Assembly: GCA_027083445.1 (NCBI GenBank)
Contig: JALWOP010000002.1
Span: 1-32,940 of the forward strand
DNA length: 32,940 nt
Source: Planctomycetota bacterium
Lineage (GTDB): Bacteria > Planctomycetota > UBA1135 > GCA-002686595
Direction: 5' to 3'
Shown: one piece after another, positions 30,899 to 32,940 of the stretch
How positions within the stretch are numbered: position 1 is the stretch's first letter
Layout: every line of letters begins with the position of its first letter
The notes under the pieces: model-generated
Database searches by the model: none
The model's input: only the letters and a program-made list of their open reading frames with translations
What the model was told of the DNA's origin: nothing
Made by a program: the position numbers and the translations under genes

Positions 30899-32940
30899 AT
30901 GATGGTTCGGAAGACGCTGGGTTGGTTGGCTCTCTCGATGGTCGCGGGGCTCTTCGAAGGCTGTGGCGGGAGCGGAGGGTTGGCCACCGGCGCGGGGGGC
31001 GACTTCCACGTCCTCTCGGCCAACGTTGCCGATGGCCAGGTTTGGCGCATCAACCGCCCGATCGAAGTCCGATTCTCCGAGGATGTCGACTTCAGCACGG
31101 TCAGCCTGAACACTTTCCGCATCACCAATGCCGCCGGCTTCTCGGCCATCGGTTTCTTCTTTCAGCCTACCGATCCCTCAACGGGTGAGATCGACAGGCA
31201 AAGGGTCGTCTTCCAGCCCTCCTGTCCGATCGAGGAGGACTTCTCCGACGCAGGGCTGCTACCGGGCCACGACTACCAGTTGATCATCACGGGCTCGGTG
31301 GGGGCACCCACCCTCAGGAGCACGGCCGGGCAACCCCTCACCGGAGGGATCCTGCGCAGCTTCAGCACGCCTGACTCCGACGACCCGCTCGACCTATTCC
31401 AGGACACGGTCCCCGGTCCCCCTTCGGTGCGCATCCTGCCCAGTCGCCCCGAGGTCGGGCAGGTGATCGATCCCGACACCCCGGCGACCCACGTGGAGAT
31501 CGGAGGAATCTCGCGCTTCTTCGGCCGCGATCCCCTGACCCAGGAGGGTCTGCTCGAGCCTGGGCTGGCCCTGCCCCTCTCGCACTACAGCATCCCCGAA
31601 AACCAGGTCACCTTCGTCGTCCAGTTCGACCAGGCCATCCTGGGAACTGCGGGGAACCTCTCGAAGCTGCGGCTCGAGTACCTGACGGCGACCGGCTGGG
31701 AGACCCTACCCTCAGAGGTCGAGCTCGAGGTCAACTGCACCGAGGACGGTTCCCGCGTGCGTGTCTTGCCCCAAGGGCTCTTGCCCCAGAACCGCTCGAT
31801 CCGCGTCGTGGTCGATGCCGGATTCTCCGACCTCTCCGGTGACACGACCGTCGCGACGGCGGACGACATCGCAGTGGCGGAGACCGTGAGCGGTGGCGAT
31901 CCCAACCCGCTCTTCCCGGAGGTGGACAACCCGCTGGTCGACGAGGTGCTGGAGACCTTCGGGGTCGAGGACCTGGAGGACAAGACGGCGGTCTTCCCCG
32001 TTCCGCGTGCGATCTGGGGCGACGGACAACTGGAGGCGAACTTCGCCTTCGGCGGGACCGGCGGACCGGGGGGCGACTTCGATTGGCACATTCCTCCCTC
32101 CACCGAATTGGTGCTGGACACGACCAACGACGTCATCTTCGGCGGTCCGGGTGGGGCCCAGACCGGATCCAACCCCGTGATCAACGGGATCGTCGACGTC
32201 CGCGATTTCTTCCTACCACCCTCCTCGACCCTGCGCATCGTCGGACCCAACACCTGCACGATCCTGGCCAGCGGCTCGGTACGCATTCAGGGGCTGATCC
32301 TCCTTGCGGGTTCGGACAATCCGGGCGTGGCCACGCTCAACACGGCCAATCAACCCGAAGCGGGTGCGGTCGGTACGGCTGGTGGGGGAGACGGTGGTAC
32401 GGGTTCCTACTTGACGACCCAGTCCACCCCCCGCGGGGGAGCCGGCTTCGGTGCCTTCCAGGTCATCGATGGTGGAGGCCAGGGCGGAGAGGCCTCCTAC
32501 GTCAACCTTCCCGGACCCCAGCGCCGCGGTTCGGGGGGTGGAGGGGGAACCCTGGGGCACGACGTCTACTACGACCACGACTCCAACTCCACTACGGAGC
32601 TCGTCCGCTGCCAGATGCTGACGGGACTCGACGCCGAGTATGGAAACATGGGGGCACTGGAGGCCCTCGGTGCCGAGAGCAATCAGCCCGGTGCGATCGG
32701 AGGTCTTCCGGCGCCGCTCCCCTTCAACGACATCGATCCGAACAACGACTTTCTCGGGACGATGCGCACCACCGATGGGCAGCTCATCCTGGGTGAGCTC
32801 GATGATCTTTGGGCCGGCAGTGGTGGTGGAGCCGGCGGGGATTCGGTGTTTTCCGACACCTTCCCCCACCCCAACTTCAACCCCAACTCCGACGAGAAGG
32901 GTGCCGGAGGTGGCGGGGGTGGTGGCTGCCTGCGCATCCT
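30899..32940 (+). CDS. Large Ig-like, Gly-rich lipoprotein (partial; continues past the window)
   Basis: An open frame of 680 codons with no stop before the window end. The N-terminus MMVRKTLGWLALSMVAGLF is a signal peptide and Cys22 (FEGCGGSG) a likely lipidation site, though the lipobox is weak. Residues about 38-155 look like an SbsA-type Ig-like domain (VLSANVADGQVWRINRPIEVRFSEDVDFSTV ... RSFSTPD). A second, similar domain appears at about 215-315. From about 385 on it changes to Gly-rich loops with short beta segments (DFFLPPSSTLRIVGP, TCTILASGSVRIQGLILLAGS), like surface beta-helix proteins. Only the start is seen; function is unknown, and cell-surface or extracellular location is expected. 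ATG codons at 30899 and 30902 are alternatives. Confidence 0.85.
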   Translation, partial: MMVRKTLGWLALSMVAGLFEGCGGSGGLATGAGGDFHVLSANVADGQVWRINRPIEVRFSEDVDFSTVSLNTFRITNAAGFSAIGFFFQPTDPSTGEIDRQRVVFQPSCPIEEDFSDAGLLPGHDYQLIITGSVGAPTLRSTAGQPLTGGILRSFSTPDSDDPLDLFQDTVPGPPSVRILPSRPEVGQVIDPDTPATHVEIGGISRFFGRDPLTQEGLLEPGLALPLSHYSIPENQVTFVVQFDQAILGTAGNLSKLRLEYLTATGWETLPSEVELEVNCTEDGSRVRVLPQGLLPQNRSIRVVVDAGFSDLSGDTTVATADDIAVAETVSGGDPNPLFPEVDNPLVDEVLETFGVEDLEDKTAVFPVPRAIWGDGQLEANFAFGGTGGPGGDFDWHIPPSTELVLDTTNDVIFGGPGGAQTGSNPVINGIVDVRDFFLPPSSTLRIVGPNTCTILASGSVRIQGLILLAGSDNPGVATLNTANQPEAGAVGTAGGGDGGTGSYLTTQSTPRGGAGFGAFQVIDGGGQGGEASYVNLPGPQRRGSGGGGGTLGHDVYYDHDSNSTTELVRCQMLTGLDAEYGNMGALEALGAESNQPGAIGGLPAPLPFNDIDPNNDFLGTMRTTDGQLILGELDDLWAGSGGGAGGDSVFSDTFPHPNFNPNSDEKGAGGGGGGGCLRI

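Overview
The window is GC-rich chromosomal DNA of a Gram-negative-type bacterium: there is a signal-peptide porin with a C-terminal Phe, lipoproteins and a SurA-like chaperone. A DUF1080 lipoprotein, a TonB-like membrane anchor fused to an alpha/alpha toroid, a secreted EF-hand protein and a large Ig-like/Gly-rich lipoprotein together suggest Planctomycetota. This is inference from gene content; there is no rRNA to confirm it. Shine-Dalgarno sites are weak or absent at many starts, and GTG/TTG starts are common.

Layout. 1-4218 is a minus-strand run: split transketolase (C-terminal half gene first, then N-terminal half), an S41 processing peptidase and tsaD. 4503-5783 (+) is an EF-hand/coiled-coil secreted protein. 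5829-6278 (-) is a QueD/PTPS enzyme. 6489-6848 (+) is a small unknown protein, convergent with an SDR oxidoreductase (6941-7645, -) across a perfect hairpin. 7730-9044 (+) holds two unknown membrane proteins, the second with a zinc ribbon split around a membrane hairpin. 9156-10193 (-) is a porin. 10194-10575 is noncoding except for an orphan plus-strand terminator and a possible small transcript.

10576-13120 (-) is a translation/cofactor cluster: def, ribF, tRNA-Phe with a clear promoter and a tandem repeat array grown from its 3' end, a DUF971 protein, and arfB. 13265-15276 (+) holds a TPR protein, rpsT and a DUF1499-like protein. 15401-17732 (-) holds the DUF1080 lipoprotein and the toroid protein. 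18011-23075 (-) is a tightly overlapping operon rnc-mfd-SurA-like. 23166-25617 (+) is an ABC-2 exporter pair plus a 65-residue membrane protein. dgt (-) follows, then a methyltransferase, an acyl-CoA dehydrogenase, a divergent sigma-70 factor behind a 462-base structured leader, and a lipoprotein gene cut by the window end (all +).

Most of the window is core housekeeping: tRNA modification (TsaD), translation (Def, S20, ArfB, tRNA-Phe), transcription-coupled repair and RNA processing (Mfd, RNase III), cofactors (RibF, QueD), pentose phosphates (transketolase) and dNTP control (Dgt). I found no phage, insertion sequence, CRISPR or recognisable defence system. The parts most worth a second look are the tRNA-Phe-anchored repeat array, the orphan terminator with its candidate small transcript, the sigma factor with a broken region 2 tryptophan pair and its long leader, the TonB-like toroid protein, and the split zinc-ribbon membrane protein.
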